A stretch of DNA of 64,000 bases, from NCBI RefSeq assembly GCF_947492455.1, contig NZ_CANLNB010000003.1, positions 558,001 through 622,000 of the forward strand. Direction: 5' to 3'. Of the stretch, positions 51,785-60,208 are shown one piece after another. Within the stretch, counting starts at the first letter, position 1; each line of letters starts with the position of its first letter. The notes under the pieces were generated by a model. It was not told the origin of the DNA. It ran no database searches and saw only the letters and a list, made by a program, of their open reading frames with translations. The stretch is from an uncultured Aliiroseovarius sp. (GTDB lineage: Bacteria > Pseudomonadota > Alphaproteobacteria > Rhodobacterales > Rhodobacteraceae). Position numbers and translations under genes: made by a program.

Positions 51785-51982
51785 TTCACGCCCCTAGGTT
51801 CTTTGATTTGGGATCCTTGGATCCAGACTGCTCGTTCAGGGTGTCCCCCGGATTTGCAGGCAGTCTAAACACAACATCCGCGCGAGAAAAGAGTGGCAAT
51901 TACATCCATCCCCCATGAGCACCTTCTCGCGTGAAATCTTCACTTTCAGAATCGCTTGATGGAAGTTAAGCGTCTTCCTGTC

Positions 51983-52072
51983 GGAGGAGTGGCAGAGTGG
52001 TTGAATGCACCGGTCTTGAAAACCGACGTAGGTGAAAGTCTACCGTGGGTTCGAATCCCACCTCCTCCGCCA
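51983..52072 (+). tRNA. tRNA-Ser (TGA)
   Basis: A 90-base class II tRNA with acceptor GGAGGAG/CTCCTCC, anticodon TGA in CTTGAAA, a long variable arm (around GTAGGTGAAAGTCTAC), T arm GGGTTCGAATCCC and encoded CCA. The 3' side marks a switch to accessory DNA. Confidence 0.97.
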
Positions 52073-52228
52073 TTTTGTCCAGTAGTCGCATTTAATATCA
52101 ATGAGATATTGGCATTTAATGTAGTCCGGTCCCTATTTGCGCCCCTATATGTGCATTTGCTTGCAAGGAGTGAAATGCATTCTCGGCAACAACTCCAATT
52201 GCACCAAGTCAACTCGAACAACCTACTT
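52073..52228. other. Non-coding A+T-rich segment after tRNA-Ser
   Basis: About 155 bases without a recognisable gene, clearly richer in A+T than the surroundings. No direct repeat of the tRNA 3' end or integrase remnant was recognised. Confidence 0.5.
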
Positions 52229-52585
52229 TCAGCGGGTCAGTTCGATCATATCAGGCACTAGACGCTCCTCGTCAGCACGGACAACCGGCAAACGACGTTG
52301 TGTGGACCGGTGCTGTCCTAGGGCGCGACAGGCTCGCCGCTCCGATACCCTGAACTGGCTGCGGACATGATCGATACAGGCACGACGACGCGAAGGGCTT
52401 AGTAGTTTCCCCGTGCAGCTTCCGAAAGGATGGGCTTGTCCAGCGTCAGGTCCGACACGGCGCGACGCAGCCGATCATACTCTTTCTGAAGCCGCTCAAC
52501 TCCTTCAACTGATCCACGCCCATTCCACCGTCGTGCTTGCGCCAGCGATAACAGGTGGTTTGGTATATGTATGGCAGGTAGTGGC
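52229..52585 (-). mobile_element. Decayed IS3-family (IS407-like) element, orfA and orfB fragments
   Basis: On the minus strand the C-terminal part of OrfA is recognisable (ERLQKEYDRL, then RRAVSDLTLDKPILSEAARG, ending NY-stop at 52399). Its upstream part, CYRWRKHDGGMGVDQLKEL, is in another frame, so one base has been lost near 52495. OrfB begins overlapping this end (LSPSRRRACIDHV, SERRACRALGQHRSTQRR) and stops at 52229 after about 55 residues; the DDE domain and both inverted-repeat ends are missing. It lies between tRNA-Ser and the GntR gene. Confidence 0.85.
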
Positions 52586-52633
52586 CGAAGTCTGCTTGCA
52601 GAACAGCAGTTCAATTCCTGTCGACGAACTGCA

Positions 52634-53344
52634 TTATGATCCGTCAGAAGCGTCTCCTTCGTCCGAAAACAGATGCTGCATGATCCGCTGATATCCATAC
52701 CCGATCTGGACGCGCTGAATGAACCCGACGGCGGCCATGTCTCCTTGAACGAGAGCGGCTTTTATCTCCTTTAGCTCTTGCACGAGAGACGTCGCCACAT
52801 CTGCGCCTGCCATCGATGCAACGCTGTACCAGGTGCTGGCGGCCTGAAAATAGGCCTGACGCCAAAAGGATCGCAGAAGACTGTTTCCGATCAGATCGGC
52901 AATCAGGATTTGAAGCTGATCATTTAATTCGACATATCTCCGCGCATCAAATTCATGCTCCAAAGCGATTGCGGCATTCAACAAGTCTTTGATCCGCGTA
53001 AGGTCGTGCTCGGTAACAGGTGGCGGAGACATGGTTCCTATCAGCGTTGCCAGCTGCAGCCGCATTTCATAGACGTGCTCGATCTGCTCGCGCGGTAGGG
53101 CTGTGACAACCGTCCCAACCCCATTGCGCGTCTCGACCAATCCCAAATGCTTAATCCGGCTAATAGCGTCGCGCACAGGCGTGCGGCTCACCCCGAACTC
53201 TTTTGCGAGTTCGGCCTCTTTCAGCTGGCTGCCTGGTGGGTAATCCAGAAAGCATATCCTGCGGATAACCTCGTCCTGAATGGATTCAACGGATGTTTTC
53301 CCATCTTCGCTTTCGATGGGGGGAAGTGACACGGGTTCGCTCAT
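52634..53344 (-). CDS. GntR family (FCD) transcriptional regulator
   Basis: A protein of 236 residues: winged helix (LKEAELAKEFGVSRTPVRDAISRIKHLGLVETRNGVGTVV) followed by an all-helical FCD ligand domain (EHVYEMRLQLATLIG; the ExxHxxFH-type pattern is only partly kept). Start MSEPVSL at 53344. It is divergent from the M24 gene and probably controls it through the TGTATACA repeats in the 177-base spacer. Confidence 0.88.
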   Translation of the reverse strand: MSEPVSLPPIESEDGKTSVESIQDEVIRRICFLDYPPGSQLKEAELAKEFGVSRTPVRDAISRIKHLGLVETRNGVGTVVTALPREQIEHVYEMRLQLATLIGTMSPPPVTEHDLTRIKDLLNAAIALEHEFDARRYVELNDQLQILIADLIGNSLLRSFWRQAYFQAASTWYSVASMAGADVATSLVQELKEIKAALVQGDMAAVGFIQRVQIGYGYQRIMQHLFSDEGDASDGS

Positions 53345-53368
53345 GTTGACTCTCAGAATGTCGATGCC

Positions 53369-53387
53369 TGTATACATGTATGGTATA
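53369..53387. promoter_or_regulatory. GntR-type operator repeats
   Basis: TGTATACA (53369-53376) overlaps ATACATGTAT (53372-53381), followed by GGTATA. FCD-GntR proteins commonly bind TGTATACA-like palindromes. The site is 25 bases upstream of the GntR start and suits autoregulation. Confidence 0.5.
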
Positions 53388-53417
53388 ATTTCAAAAAAAA
53401 CACCACCAAATACAATA

Positions 53418-53445
53418 TTGACAGCTTAGCTATATACAGCATAGT
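53418..53445 (+). promoter_or_regulatory. Candidate promoter of the M24-nitrilase genes
   Basis: Consensus -35 TTGACA (53418-53423) with a 16-base spacer and the weaker -10 CATAGT (53440-53445). The CTAT...ATAG dyad (53430-53444) overlaps it and may be a second GntR site. Confidence 0.45.
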
Positions 53446-53521
53446 TCGAATTCATCCCTGCACCGGATCTAGGAGTAAAACGGTGAAGCGAGGATGCACA
53501 TCGTCAAAACAGGAGGTTCCG

Positions 53522-54679
53522 ATGCTGGAAGAAGCCAAAATGCGCACACACGCCCTTCAGGCCCGCATGAAGGAGACAGGCATCGTCAAAGCCGTATTCA
53601 CCGATGAGAGCTCCATCGCCTACCTGGCCGGGTTCTGGGGCTATCTGGGGATCGAGTTCGGGCGCCCGACAATGCTCGTGGTTGATGCCGATGACGCGCC
53701 CGTTGTCATTACTCCGCTGATGGAATCTGAGATGGTCTCTGAAATGACGTGGGTAGAAGACGTCCGTGTCTGGGAAGACATTGGCCAATGCACATGGGGC
53801 CGCGCATTGGCCGGGGCTTTGGGTGACAACCCCGCCGAAATCTGGGTGGAAAAGGGCAGCATTCCCGCCATCGTGCGCAATCACCTTGATGAAACCTATC
53901 CCGGCGTACAGCTCAACGACATCTCTCCGATCCTGGGCGCAATGCGCATCATCAAGACACCGTTCGAGATTGGTATCATGAAAGAAGCAGGTCAGATTGC
54001 CGGGGCGATGATGGCAGCCGCGCATAACAGCCTGAGCGAAGGGGCGCAGGAATACGAATCCGCGCTTGCTGTCATCGAGGCCGGATCTCGGAAAGCAGCC
54101 AGTTTTCTGACCGATAAAGGCTGGGATCGCTTCGTGTCGCCGATGATCCACAATCTGCAGATTCTACAAAGCGGAAAGGATGCTTCGATGGTTCACCGTC
54201 GGGCCAGTGTGAAGGCATACGAGAAATTCGACCCCGTCTATTTCTGTTTCTGCAACATGGCGCAGTTCAAGCAATATAAGCTTGGCTTTGATCGGATGTT
54301 CCACATCGGTGATGTCAAAGACGAAGACCGTAAGGTGCAGCTGGCCGCAATCGAAGCGCAGCAAGCCGCGATTGCAGCCATCCGTCCCGGTGTTCTGGCC
54401 GAGGAGGTAGCTGCGGCTGCAAACGATGTTTACCGCAGGCGGGGCTATCAGACTGGCTATCGTACTGGGCGGTCGATCGGTGTGGCATATCTGGAAGCGC
54501 CAGAGCTGAAAGAGGGTGACAAAACGGCTCTGCAGCCCGGCATGACCTTTGCCGTGGATGGTGGAATTTCGGTCGACGGCGTCACCGCGGGACGGATCGG
54601 GGATTCCATTGTCGTGACGGAAACCGGCGCTGACTATATTACGAATTACCCGCGTGAAATCCTGCTAAGCAAGGCGTGA
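53522..54679 (+). CDS. Creatinase/M24 'pita-bread' hydrolase-like protein without metal ligands
   Basis: A protein of 385 residues. An N-terminal creatinase domain (about 1-130, opening KAVFTDESSIAYLAGFWGY) and the C-terminal M24 fold (about 140-385) are present. Where metallopeptidases have the two Asp, His and two Glu ligands I read FCFCNMAQFK, LGFDRM, GRSIGVAYLE, VDGGIS and RIGDSIV, so all five positions appear changed. That is the situation in creatinase and similar metal-free hydrolases, not Xaa-Pro peptidases. It begins at an AGGAGG site and is followed three bases later by a nitrilase gene. The substrate is unknown. Confidence 0.83.
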   Translation: MLEEAKMRTHALQARMKETGIVKAVFTDESSIAYLAGFWGYLGIEFGRPTMLVVDADDAPVVITPLMESEMVSEMTWVEDVRVWEDIGQCTWGRALAGALGDNPAEIWVEKGSIPAIVRNHLDETYPGVQLNDISPILGAMRIIKTPFEIGIMKEAGQIAGAMMAAAHNSLSEGAQEYESALAVIEAGSRKAASFLTDKGWDRFVSPMIHNLQILQSGKDASMVHRRASVKAYEKFDPVYFCFCNMAQFKQYKLGFDRMFHIGDVKDEDRKVQLAAIEAQQAAIAAIRPGVLAEEVAAAANDVYRRRGYQTGYRTGRSIGVAYLEAPELKEGDKTALQPGMTFAVDGGISVDGVTAGRIGDSIVVTETGADYITNYPREILLSKA

Positions 54680-54682
54680 GAG

Positions 54683-55474
54683 ATGTCTGACGCTCTTGAA
54701 GTTGCGGTTGCCCAATGCCCGGCGGGTCTGGATGGCCCGCAGGCGCGCCTGTCGTGGCTGTCGGACATCCTAGCCGAGCATGACGGCGTGCCGCTTGATC
54801 TGGTTGTCCTGCCAGAGTTGTTTCAGTGCGGTTATAATATTGGCCGCCGGGTGTCAGACTGTGCCGAAACTCCAGACGGGTCATTTGCTACGGCAATTGC
54901 AAATCTGGCGCAGCAGCATAGTACTTCAATTATTTATGGTTTTGCGGAACGCCAAGGCGACACCCTGTTCAATTCGGCGCAGTGCATCGACAAGAACGGG
55001 ATCACCATCGGTCGGCATCGCAAACTCTTACTGCCACCGGGTTTCGAGGGGGATCACTTTGCGCCGGGCAGGGGCTGTGAACTGTTTCAACTTGGCGCAT
55101 TCACTTTGGCGATCCTCGTTTGTTATGACGTCGAATTTCCTGAAAACCTGCGCCACGTGGCATTGTCTGGCGCGGACCTTGTTGTGGTGCCGACGGCCCT
55201 TGCGGCGCAATGGGGCGTCGTGTCGGAATGCGTCGTGCCGACACGCGCTTTCGAAAACGGCGTGTATCTTTGTTATGCGAACTACTGCGAGCAGGAAAAC
55301 GGTGTCGATTACTTCGGGGGCAGCTGCATCATTGCACCCGATGGCAGTGAGCTCGCCCGCATCGGACCATCAGCAAAGCTTGCGCATGCTCAGCTGAACA
55401 AGTCTGCCGTTTCTATGGCTCGGGCACGGTTGCCCTATCATACCGACAGGCTCAGTTTGCCCTGGGTCGCCTGA
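54683..55474 (+). CDS. Carbon-nitrogen hydrolase (nitrilase superfamily)
   Basis: A protein of 263 residues. The catalytic triad is visible: Glu in LVVLPELFQCGYN, Lys in GRHRKLLLPP, Cys in LAILVCYDVEFPE. The family hydrolyses amides, carbamoyl groups or nitriles. It follows the M24 gene by three bases, so the pair should act in sequence. The sequence alone does not separate amidase from N-carbamoyl hydrolase. Confidence 0.9.
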   Translation: MSDALEVAVAQCPAGLDGPQARLSWLSDILAEHDGVPLDLVVLPELFQCGYNIGRRVSDCAETPDGSFATAIANLAQQHSTSIIYGFAERQGDTLFNSAQCIDKNGITIGRHRKLLLPPGFEGDHFAPGRGCELFQLGAFTLAILVCYDVEFPENLRHVALSGADLVVVPTALAAQWGVVSECVVPTRAFENGVYLCYANYCEQENGVDYFGGSCIIAPDGSELARIGPSAKLAHAQLNKSAVSMARARLPYHTDRLSLPWVA

Positions 55475-55485
55475 CCTGGGTGAAA

Positions 55486-55518
55486 AGGCTGTCTCTGTAC
55501 GGCATAAGAGACAGTCTT
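55486..55518 (+). terminator. Hairpin between the nitrilase gene and soxB
   Basis: AAGGCTGTCTC pairs with GAGACAGTCTT (one G-T) around a 12-base loop, starting 12 bases after the nitrilase stop. There is only a short T-containing tail, so it may be a weak terminator or a leader hairpin for soxB, which starts 179 bases later. Confidence 0.55.
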
Positions 55519-55697
55519 GCCGGCCCAGCTAAGACGCGTTCGAGTTCGTCTGGCAGCGCGCAATTTCGCCTCACCAACCAAGCCGATACTGAAAAAGAGG
55601 CTCCCCTTGTCGATTCTGGCGTCAATCTTGTCCAAAAACGAAATGGTGCTTGGTGGCATTCTCGACCTTCATAGGGGAAGGAAGAACAGGAGCCCTC

Positions 55698-56948
55698 ATG
55701 CGCTATTCTGCTTTGAGACTGATCAAGGAAAGCCTGACCGGGCACAAAGGTTGGGGGCCGCAATGGCGTGATCCCGATCCAAAGGAAGCCTATGACTATG
55801 TGATCATTGGCGGCGGCGGGCATGGGTTGGCCACGGCCTATTATCTGGCGAAAGAGTTTCAGGGCGCGCGGATCGCGGTTCTGGAAAAAGGCTGGATTGG
55901 TGGCGGCAATGTGGGCCGGAATACGACCATCATCCGTTCGAACTATCTGCTGGATGGGAACGAACCGTTCTATGAGTTTTCGCTGAAGCTGTGGGAGGGT
56001 CTCGAGCAAGACCTGAACTATAACGCGATGGTCAGCCAGCGCGGCATTCTGAACCTTGTGCATACGGACGCGCAGCGGGATGCGGCGCGGCGGCGCGGGA
56101 ATGCGATGATCCTGAACGGGTCAGATGCCGAGCTGCTGGACACGGATGGCGTGCGCGCCATGTATCCGTTCCTGAATTTCGACAATGCCCGCTTCCCGAT
56201 CAAGGGTGGGTTGTTGCACCGGCGTGGCGGCACTGTGCGCCATGATGCAGTCGCTTGGGGCTATGCACGCGGCGCGGACCAGCGCGGCGTAGACATCATC
56301 CAGAATTGCGAAGTCACTGGATTCCGTATCGAAAACGGCAAAGTGCTGGGCGTCGAGACCTCGCGCGGGTTTATCGGCGCTAAGAAGGTGGGTGTCTCGG
56401 TCGCGGGCAGCTCTAGCCGCGTGATGGCAATGGCGGGGATGCGTTTGCCCATTGAAAGCCACGTCTTGCAGGCTTTCGTGTCCGAGGGGCTGAAGCCCTT
56501 CATTCCGGGCGTGATTACCTATGGCGCGGGGCATTTCTATTGCAGTCAGTCCGACAAGGGCGGGCTGGTCTTTGGTGGCGATATCGACGGCTACAATTCC
56601 TACGCCCAGCGCGGAAACCTGCCGGTGGTCGAGGACGTGATCGAAAGCGGCATGTCGCTGATCCCCGGCCTTGGACGCGCGCGGCTTTTGCGCAGCTGGG
56701 GCGGTATCATGGACATGTCGATGGACGGCTCGCCCTTCATCGACAAGACCCATATCGAGGGTCTCTATTTCAACGGCGGCTGGTGCTATGGCGGTTTCAA
56801 AGCCACGCCTGCTGCGGGCTTCTGCTTTGCCCATCTTCTGAAAACCGACCGTCCGCATGAGACCGCAAAAGCCTATCGGCTGGACCGGTTCATGACCGGG
56901 CACATGATCGACGAAAAGGGCCAAGGCGCCCAACCGAACCTGCACTGA
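55698..56948 (+). CDS. soxB: Heterotetrameric sarcosine-oxidase-like beta subunit
   Basis: A protein of 416 residues. FAD motif YVIIGGGGHGLATAYYLAKE, then NVGRNTTIIRSNY, and the LHRRGGTVRHDAVAWGYAR segment whose VRH histidine is the expected covalent FMN site. The C-terminus has SWGGIMDMSMDGSPFID and GWCYGGFKATPAAG. It oxidises a secondary or N-methyl amine and passes electrons to the alpha subunit. CAGGAG lies 7-12 bases before the ATG at 55698. Paralogous oxidases with other substrates share all these features. Confidence 0.9.
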   Translation: MRYSALRLIKESLTGHKGWGPQWRDPDPKEAYDYVIIGGGGHGLATAYYLAKEFQGARIAVLEKGWIGGGNVGRNTTIIRSNYLLDGNEPFYEFSLKLWEGLEQDLNYNAMVSQRGILNLVHTDAQRDAARRRGNAMILNGSDAELLDTDGVRAMYPFLNFDNARFPIKGGLLHRRGGTVRHDAVAWGYARGADQRGVDIIQNCEVTGFRIENGKVLGVETSRGFIGAKKVGVSVAGSSSRVMAMAGMRLPIESHVLQAFVSEGLKPFIPGVITYGAGHFYCSQSDKGGLVFGGDIDGYNSYAQRGNLPVVEDVIESGMSLIPGLGRARLLRSWGGIMDMSMDGSPFIDKTHIEGLYFNGGWCYGGFKATPAAGFCFAHLLKTDRPHETAKAYRLDRFMTGHMIDEKGQGAQPNLH

Positions 56949-56960
56949 GGAACAGAACCG

Positions 56961-57257
56961 ATGATTATCAACCATCCGCTTCTTGGGCCGCGCGACGCGC
57001 AAGAGTTCACCTATCTGGGCGACGCGGGCCTGATCAACCGTCCCTATTGGCTGTCGGAAAACGCCCTGCGTGAATTCCACGACTATCTGCATCTGCGCGA
57101 CAACCCGGCGGGTCTGCACCGCGAGCTGTGGTTCCACGAACAGGGCGACCGCTCGTGGCTGGTCGTCACCCGCGACACCACCACGCATGAGATCACCAAG
57201 GTCGAATTGGCCCGTGATGTGGCCCGCGCAAACCGGGCGGCCGAGGTAATGCAATGA
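56961..57257 (+). CDS. soxD: Sarcosine-oxidase-like delta subunit without zinc cysteines
   Basis: A protein of 98 residues opening MIINHPLLGPRDAQEFTYLGDA, alignable to SoxD (CPxCGxRxxxEF...). The two N-terminal cysteines are replaced (His and Leu), and in FHEQGDRSW the later cysteine (HxxxC) is Asp; only the His remains. The zinc site is therefore lost. It overlaps soxA by four bases. The assignment rests on position, length and the conserved RDT...T-type C-terminal half. Confidence 0.85.
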   Translation: MIINHPLLGPRDAQEFTYLGDAGLINRPYWLSENALREFHDYLHLRDNPAGLHRELWFHEQGDRSWLVVTRDTTTHEITKVELARDVARANRAAEVMQ

Positions 57258-60208
57258 CACAGGCAAACCGCCTTTCCGGCGGGCTGATTGATCGGTCCGC
57301 CACGCTGAATTTCAGTTTTGATGGCAAAAGCTATCAGGGCCATGCGGGTGACACGCTGGCCTCGGCGCTCTTGGCAAATGGCGTGCGCCTGATGGGGCGC
57401 TCGTTCAAGTATCACCGCCCGCGCGGCGTGCTGACCGCCGGGTCCGAGGAACCCAACGCGCTGGTCGAGTTGCGCTCGGGTGGACGTCAGGAACCCAACA
57501 CCCGCGCCACCGTGGCCGAGATCTATGACGGGTTCGTCGCCAACTCGCAAAACCGCTGGCCGTCTCTGGAACGCGATATGATGGCGATCAATGATCGCTT
57601 CTCGACTTTCCTAAGCGCTGGGTTTTACTACAAGACCTTCATGTGGCCGCGGGCGTTCTGGGAAAAGCTCTACGAGCCGATCATCCGCAAGGCCGCCGGT
57701 CTTGGCAGCCTGACAGGCGAGGGCGACCCCGACGCTTATGACAAGGGTTTCCTGCATTGTGACCTTCTGGTGATCGGCGCTGGCCCTACGGGTTTGGCCG
57801 CCGCGTTGACCGCAGGCCGTGCAGGCGCGCAGGTGATCCTTGCGGACGAGGATTTCCGTCTGGGCGGGCGGTTGTTGTCAGAAACCGGGTTGCTGTCGGA
57901 TCAGTCCGGTGCGGAATGGGTCGGTCAGGCGCAAGCGGAACTGGCGTCTCTGCCAAACGTTCGTGTGATGCCACGCACCACCGTCTTCGGGGCATATGAC
58001 CACGGCGTCTATGGTGCGGTCGAGCGCGACGCGGATCACCTGATCGCCCCGGAGGCAGACAAGCCGCGCCAGACGCTCTGGCGGATCTATTCCAAACGCG
58101 CACTGGTCACGACCGGGGCAATCGAACGCCCCATCGGGTTTGAAAACAATGACCGCCCCGGCGTGATGCTGGCAGGCGCCACCCGCGCCTATGCCAACCG
58201 CTACGCGGCCACGCCCGCGCAGTCGGTGGTGATCTTTGCCAACAATGACGACGCGCACCAAACCGCCCGCGACCTGATCGCCAAAGGGGTCGAGGTGCCC
58301 GCCGTGGTGGATATCCGCCCCGATGCGCCCGCGATTGACGGCACCGAGGTGCTGGCCGGCGCACAAATCATCGACACCAAGGGTCGTCTGGGTTTGACCT
58401 CGGTCACCGTTCGTCTGGCAAATCGCCAGACCCGCGTGATCCAATGTGGTGCGCTTGCGATGTCGGGCGGTTGGAACCCGAACCTCGGCCTGACCTGCCA
58501 TCAGCGCGGTCGCCCGGTTTGGAATGATGACATCCATGCCTTTGTGCCGGGGCAGGGCTTGCCCTCGGGCCAAAGCGTTGCTGGCTCTGCAATGGGCGAG
58601 ATGTCGACCCATGCGGCTCTGACCGGAGGGGCGGCGAAGGCGGTTGAGGTGCTCTCTGAACTGGGCATCGAGGCCAAGGTGGGTGACCTGCCCAAAGCCG
58701 AGGACGCGCCCGTATCGCTCACCCCGTTCTGGCATGTTTCGGGCGCGAAACGCGCGTGGCTGGATTTCCAGAACGACGTGACCGTCAAGGACGTGAAACT
58801 GGCGCATCAGGAAAACTTCACATCCGTGGAGCACCTGAAACGTTACACCACGCTGGGCATGGCGACCGATCAGGGCAAGACCTCGAACGTTGGCGCGCTG
58901 GCGGTGATGGCCGAGCTGACAGGCAAGTCGATCCCCGACACTGGCACCACCATTTTCCGCCCGCCCTATACGCCCGTGTCGATGGGTGCACTGGCAGGCC
59001 GGGCGGTGGGGAAAGAGTTCCACCCGACCCGCCTGACCCCCAGCCATAAATGGGCCGAGGAACAGGGTGCCGTCTTCGTCGAAGTCGGCAACTGGCTGCG
59101 CGCGCAGTGGTTCCCAAAGGCGGGGGAAACCCACTGGCGTCAATCCGTCGACCGCGAGGTTCTGGCAACGCGTAACTCCGTGGGCATTTGCGACGTGACC
59201 ACGCTGGGCAAGATCGACGTGCAGGGCGCGGATGCTGCCGAGTTCCTGAACAAGATCTACGCCAATGGCTTTGCGAAACTGCCCGTAGGCAAGGTGCGTT
59301 ATGGCCTGATGCTGCGCGAGGATGGTGTGGCCTATGACGACGGTACCGCCGCGCGTCTGGCCGAGGACCACTTCGTCGTCACCACCACAACGGCCAACGC
59401 GGTTCTGGTCTATCGCAACATGGAATTTGCCCGCCAATGCCTGTGGCCGGATCTGGACGTCCAATTGATCTCCACCACCGAAGCTTGGGCGCAATACGCG
59501 GTCGCTGGCCCCAATGCGCGCAAGCTGTTGCAAAAGATCGTGGACCCCGAGTTCGACATCTCGAACGAGGCCTTCCCCTTCATGGGCTGCGCGGAAATCA
59601 CCGTCTGTGGCGGTTGCCGCGCGCGGTTGTTCCGGATCTCGTTCTCGGGCGAGCTGGCCTATGAGATCGCCGTCCCCACCCGCTATGGCGACGCGCTGAT
59701 GCGCGAAATGATGGCGGCAGGCGAGGAGTTCGACGTCGTGCCTTACGGCACCGAGGCGCTGGGCGTCATGCGGATCGAGAAGGGTCACGCGGCAGGGAAC
59801 GAGTTGAACGGCACCACCACCGCGCTGAACCTTGGGCTGGGTCGCATGGTGTCGACCAAAAAGGATTGCATCGGCAATGTGCTGTCGCGGCGCGATGGGA
59901 TGAACGCCGAGGACGCGCTGAATCTTGTGGGTCTGCGCCCGGTGGATGCGTCGAAAACTGTTCCGGCGGGCGGGCATCTGATGAATGCTTCGGGGCCCGT
60001 CGATGCAGCCCACGATCAGGGCTATGTCACCTCGGCCGCCTATTCGCCGATCCTTGAAAGCTCGATTGGGCTTGGCTTTGTGAAGTCGGGTTTTGAGCGG
60101 ATGGGCGAGCAGTTGCGGTTGGTTAACCCACTGGAAGGTCAAGAAATTCTGGTCGAAATCGTCAGCCCGCATTTCGTCGATCCGGAAGGAAAGAAGCTCC
60201 GTGCATAA
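57254..60208 (+). CDS. soxA: Heterotetrameric sarcosine-oxidase-like alpha subunit
   Basis: A protein of 984 residues. An N-terminal ferredoxin-like fold (LNFSFDGKSYQGHAGDTLASALLANG) is followed by the NAD-binding domain with LLVIGAGPTGLAAALTAGRAG (about 172), a second Rossmann region, and a C-terminal GcvT-like tetrahydrofolate domain (GKIDVQGADAAEFLNKIYANG; YGLMLREDG). It receives electrons from SoxB and transfers the one-carbon unit to THF. The length fits family members. Confidence 0.92.
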   Translation: MTQANRLSGGLIDRSATLNFSFDGKSYQGHAGDTLASALLANGVRLMGRSFKYHRPRGVLTAGSEEPNALVELRSGGRQEPNTRATVAEIYDGFVANSQNRWPSLERDMMAINDRFSTFLSAGFYYKTFMWPRAFWEKLYEPIIRKAAGLGSLTGEGDPDAYDKGFLHCDLLVIGAGPTGLAAALTAGRAGAQVILADEDFRLGGRLLSETGLLSDQSGAEWVGQAQAELASLPNVRVMPRTTVFGAYDHGVYGAVERDADHLIAPEADKPRQTLWRIYSKRALVTTGAIERPIGFENNDRPGVMLAGATRAYANRYAATPAQSVVIFANNDDAHQTARDLIAKGVEVPAVVDIRPDAPAIDGTEVLAGAQIIDTKGRLGLTSVTVRLANRQTRVIQCGALAMSGGWNPNLGLTCHQRGRPVWNDDIHAFVPGQGLPSGQSVAGSAMGEMSTHAALTGGAAKAVEVLSELGIEAKVGDLPKAEDAPVSLTPFWHVSGAKRAWLDFQNDVTVKDVKLAHQENFTSVEHLKRYTTLGMATDQGKTSNVGALAVMAELTGKSIPDTGTTIFRPPYTPVSMGALAGRAVGKEFHPTRLTPSHKWAEEQGAVFVEVGNWLRAQWFPKAGETHWRQSVDREVLATRNSVGICDVTTLGKIDVQGADAAEFLNKIYANGFAKLPVGKVRYGLMLREDGVAYDDGTAARLAEDHFVVTTTTANAVLVYRNMEFARQCLWPDLDVQLISTTEAWAQYAVAGPNARKLLQKIVDPEFDISNEAFPFMGCAEITVCGGCRARLFRISFSGELAYEIAVPTRYGDALMREMMAAGEEFDVVPYGTEALGVMRIEKGHAAGNELNGTTTALNLGLGRMVSTKKDCIGNVLSRRDGMNAEDALNLVGLRPVDASKTVPAGGHLMNASGPVDAAHDQGYVTSAAYSPILESSIGLGFVKSGFERMGEQLRLVNPLEGQEILVEIVSPHFVDPEGKKLRA

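Noticed and set aside
52229-52633. Intact insertion sequence
   Set aside because: orfA is frameshifted and truncated, orfB stops after about 55 residues, and no terminal inverted repeats are visible.
53522-54679. DMSP lyase DddP, an M24-fold enzyme of roseobacters
   Set aside because: The N-terminal region does not resemble DddP and DddP keeps metal ligands that this protein lacks.
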